Origin: Pseudomonadota bacterium
Lineage (GTDB): Bacteria; Pseudomonadota; Gammaproteobacteria; Burkholderiales; Burkholderiaceae
Length of the DNA stretch: 50,801 nt
Assembly: GCA_023441105.1 (NCBI GenBank)
Contig: JAEZQX010000314.1
Coordinates: 1 to 50,801, forward strand
Direction of reading: 5' to 3'
Both the position numbers and the translations under genes were made by a program. The notes under the pieces are model-generated. The model was not told the origin of the DNA. It saw only the letters and a list, made by a program, of their open reading frames with translations, and made no database searches. This document shows, piece by piece, positions 49,499 through 50,801 of this stretch. Positions within the stretch are counted from its first letter, which is position 1, and each line of letters opens with the position of its first letter.

Positions 49499-50323
49499 AT
49501 GCTGAAGCTGGAGCAAGCCAGCCCAGAGGTCGGCGTGATCGCCACCGGCGTCGACGTCACCCGCATGACCGATGTCGAATGGCTCGAACTGTACAAGGCC
49601 TGGCTCGATCATTCCATGCTCGTCGTCCGTGGACAGCGACTGGATGTCGAGCAATTCCTGGCATACGGACGCCGGTTCGGCCGGGTCAAGCCGCATCGCG
49701 TACGCAGGACCCGCCACCCCCAGTATCCGGAACTGACCGTCATGGGAACCGATACGAAGAAGGCGGACGGCACCACCAACGCGTCGATATACAACCGGGG
49801 AGTGAGTTGGCACACCGACGGCCCGTGGGACGAGGAGATCTGCAAGGCAACCCAGCTGTTCGGACTGGAAATTCCCTCCTATGGAGGTGACACGCTGTTT
49901 GCCAGCATGTATGCAGCGTATGAAGCACTCCCCCAGCCATTGAAGAATCGGATTGCGGACCTGGAGGCGGAATACGTCTACGGCGGCCGGGAGCAGAAGG
50001 GCGTGGACCTGCTGGATCCGGTGGATCGGGCAAGGCCGCCGACGCGGTATCCCCTCGTCCGGGTGCATTCCGAGACCCGCCGCAAGTCACTCTACTTCAA
50101 TCCCTTCCACATCCTCAGGATCGCGGACGTGTCGGAAGCCGAAAGCGCTGGCCTGATCGAGGAACTGAGCAGCCGCATGGTTCAGCCGGGCGGGGAGTAT
50201 CGGCACAGATGGCAGGTCGGTGACCTGGTCACCTGGGACAATCGCTGCACGATCCATTCGGCAACCGGTGGCTATCCTATCGACGAGCGGCGGATCCATT
50301 GGCGATGCACGATCATGGAGTGA
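49499..50323 (+). CDS. TauD/TfdA-family dioxygenase
   Basis: A 274-residue Fe(II)/2-oxoglutarate dioxygenase. The ligands are H105-T-D107 (SWHTDGPW) and a distal His near 253 (CTIHSATGGY); the Arg that holds 2-oxoglutarate is in ERRIHWRCT. It lacks an extra N-terminal domain. The family cleaves C-S, C-N or C-O bonds through hydroxylation of alpha-carbon-activated substrates. GGAGACA precedes ATG 49499, 22 bases after the GntR gene. The 286 bases after it hold no gene I can support before the amidase start. Confidence 0.9.
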   Translation: MLKLEQASPEVGVIATGVDVTRMTDVEWLELYKAWLDHSMLVVRGQRLDVEQFLAYGRRFGRVKPHRVRRTRHPQYPELTVMGTDTKKADGTTNASIYNRGVSWHTDGPWDEEICKATQLFGLEIPSYGGDTLFASMYAAYEALPQPLKNRIADLEAEYVYGGREQKGVDLLDPVDRARPPTRYPLVRVHSETRRKSLYFNPFHILRIADVSEAESAGLIEELSSRMVQPGGEYRHRWQVGDLVTWDNRCTIHSATGGYPIDERRIHWRCTIME

Positions 50324-50609
50324 GCGGAAGATCCAACCCGCTTGCCAGCGAAAGAGAATGCTGCGCGTTCCCGCGGAAGCTTCGATGGAGCACGGGGACA
50401 GCTGCTACGGCAGGAAGCATCTCGCCTTGGGATGCGGGCTCGATGTGGTGTATCTTCGTGCCCCATGGCGTCCGCCCGGATCTCACTGTCCGTGGGTGCC
50501 AAGGTGAACCAATCAGGGAGCCCGCAAGCCAGCAGGATGCTTCCGAAGACGCGGCATGGCGGCGACATTTGTTTGCCCGCCTGTCCAGCACCATAGCGGA
50601 GACTTCGAT

Positions 50610-50801
50610 TTGAACGACCTGTGTCGCCTCTCGGCAACTGCTGCCGTCGACCTGCTGAGGCGGCGTGATGTTTCGCCCCTCGAGCTCCTCGATGCGGCCG
50701 CCGCGCGCATCGCCGAGACCGACCCGACTCTCAACGCCATCCCGACGCTTTGCCTCGAGCGGGCGCGCGATCAGGCGAAGGCCCTGATGCGCAGCCCGCC
50801 G
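50610..50801 (+). CDS. Amidase (amidase-signature family), 3' partial
   Basis: The start of a gene that runs off the right edge; 64 codons are visible. The sequence reads LSATAAVDLLRRRDVSPLELLDAAAARI then a DPTLNAIPTLCLERA block, the usual N-terminus of amidase-signature enzymes, which hydrolyse amides with a Ser-cisSer-Lys triad found further in (not visible here). The TTG at 50610 is chosen because GGAG lies 9 bases upstream; an in-frame ATG at 50556 is the alternative. It would complete the receptor/lyase/regulator/dioxygenase run. Confidence 0.72.
   Translation, partial: MNDLCRLSATAAVDLLRRRDVSPLELLDAAAARIAETDPTLNAIPTLCLERARDQAKALMRSPP

Noticed and set aside
1..50801. tRNA, rRNA, insertion sequences, phage or integrase genes
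   Set aside because: No cloverleaf-like sequence, transposase motif or flanking inverted repeats were recognised.

Overview
The window is GC-rich, gene-dense DNA that looks like the chromosome of a betaproteobacterium, most likely order Burkholderiales (Alcaligenaceae or Comamonadaceae style). This is inferred from six periplasmic Bug/TctC-type solute receptors, none with TctA/TctB membrane partners in view, from the recC-recB-recD gene order, and from the many LysR, GntR and IclR regulators beside small catabolic operons. I see no rRNA, tRNA, CRISPR array, insertion sequence, integrase or phage gene.

Layout. 1-1.5 kb: the end of a lipid-transfer-type thiolase followed by its DUF35 partner. 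1.6-7.2 kb: a minus-strand set (IclR regulator, amidohydrolase, D-amino-acid-dehydrogenase-like flavoprotein, Bug receptor) with a second Bug receptor divergent from the regulator. Repeated GCAATA half-sites lie in front of the regulator and the amidohydrolase. 7.3-11 kb: a lipocalin-like protein, then a decaying cassette made of a 5'-truncated glycoside-hydrolase-like gene, a dual-specificity phosphatase, a frameshifted phosphoribosyltransferase-like gene and a kinase-like gene. 11.1-14.6 kb: NYN-LOTUS protein, Gly/Val-rich lipoprotein, cupin and tannase-family lipoprotein.

14.7-24.7 kb: a large catabolic region. Two paralogous modules (TauD-like dioxygenase followed by Bug receptor) are separated by a GntR regulator and preceded by a LysR regulator. 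A convergent operon follows (isochorismatase-like hydrolase, Bug receptor, D-2-hydroxyacid dehydrogenase) with a divergent LysR gene. 24.8-33.5 kb: esterase and phytanoyl-CoA-dioxygenase-like pair, NmrA/LysR divergent pair, NTF2-like protein, periplasmic beta-lactamase-fold hydrolase, alpha/beta hydrolase, DUF1810 protein and another TauD-like dioxygenase.

33.6-43.5 kb: the complete recCBD operon for the double-strand-break repair helicase-nuclease. 43.6-46.5 kb: HAD dehalogenase-like protein, an acidic membrane-associated protein of unknown function, and a YddA-like ABC transmembrane protein that lacks its ATPase domain. 46.8-50.8 kb: a plus-strand catabolic run (Bug receptor frameshifted near its end, PEP-mutase/isocitrate-lyase-family enzyme, GntR/UTRA regulator, TauD-like dioxygenase, start of an amidase).

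Taken together, most of the window encodes uptake and oxidative or hydrolytic breakdown of unidentified organic acids, amides and esters, each set with its own regulator. The recCBD operon is the main housekeeping content. The clearest candidates for something new are the regulatory DNA (IclR half-site array, a GntR operator over a leaderless promoter, LysR palindromes), the duplicated dioxygenase-receptor modules and the decaying phosphatase/phosphoribosyltransferase/kinase cassette.
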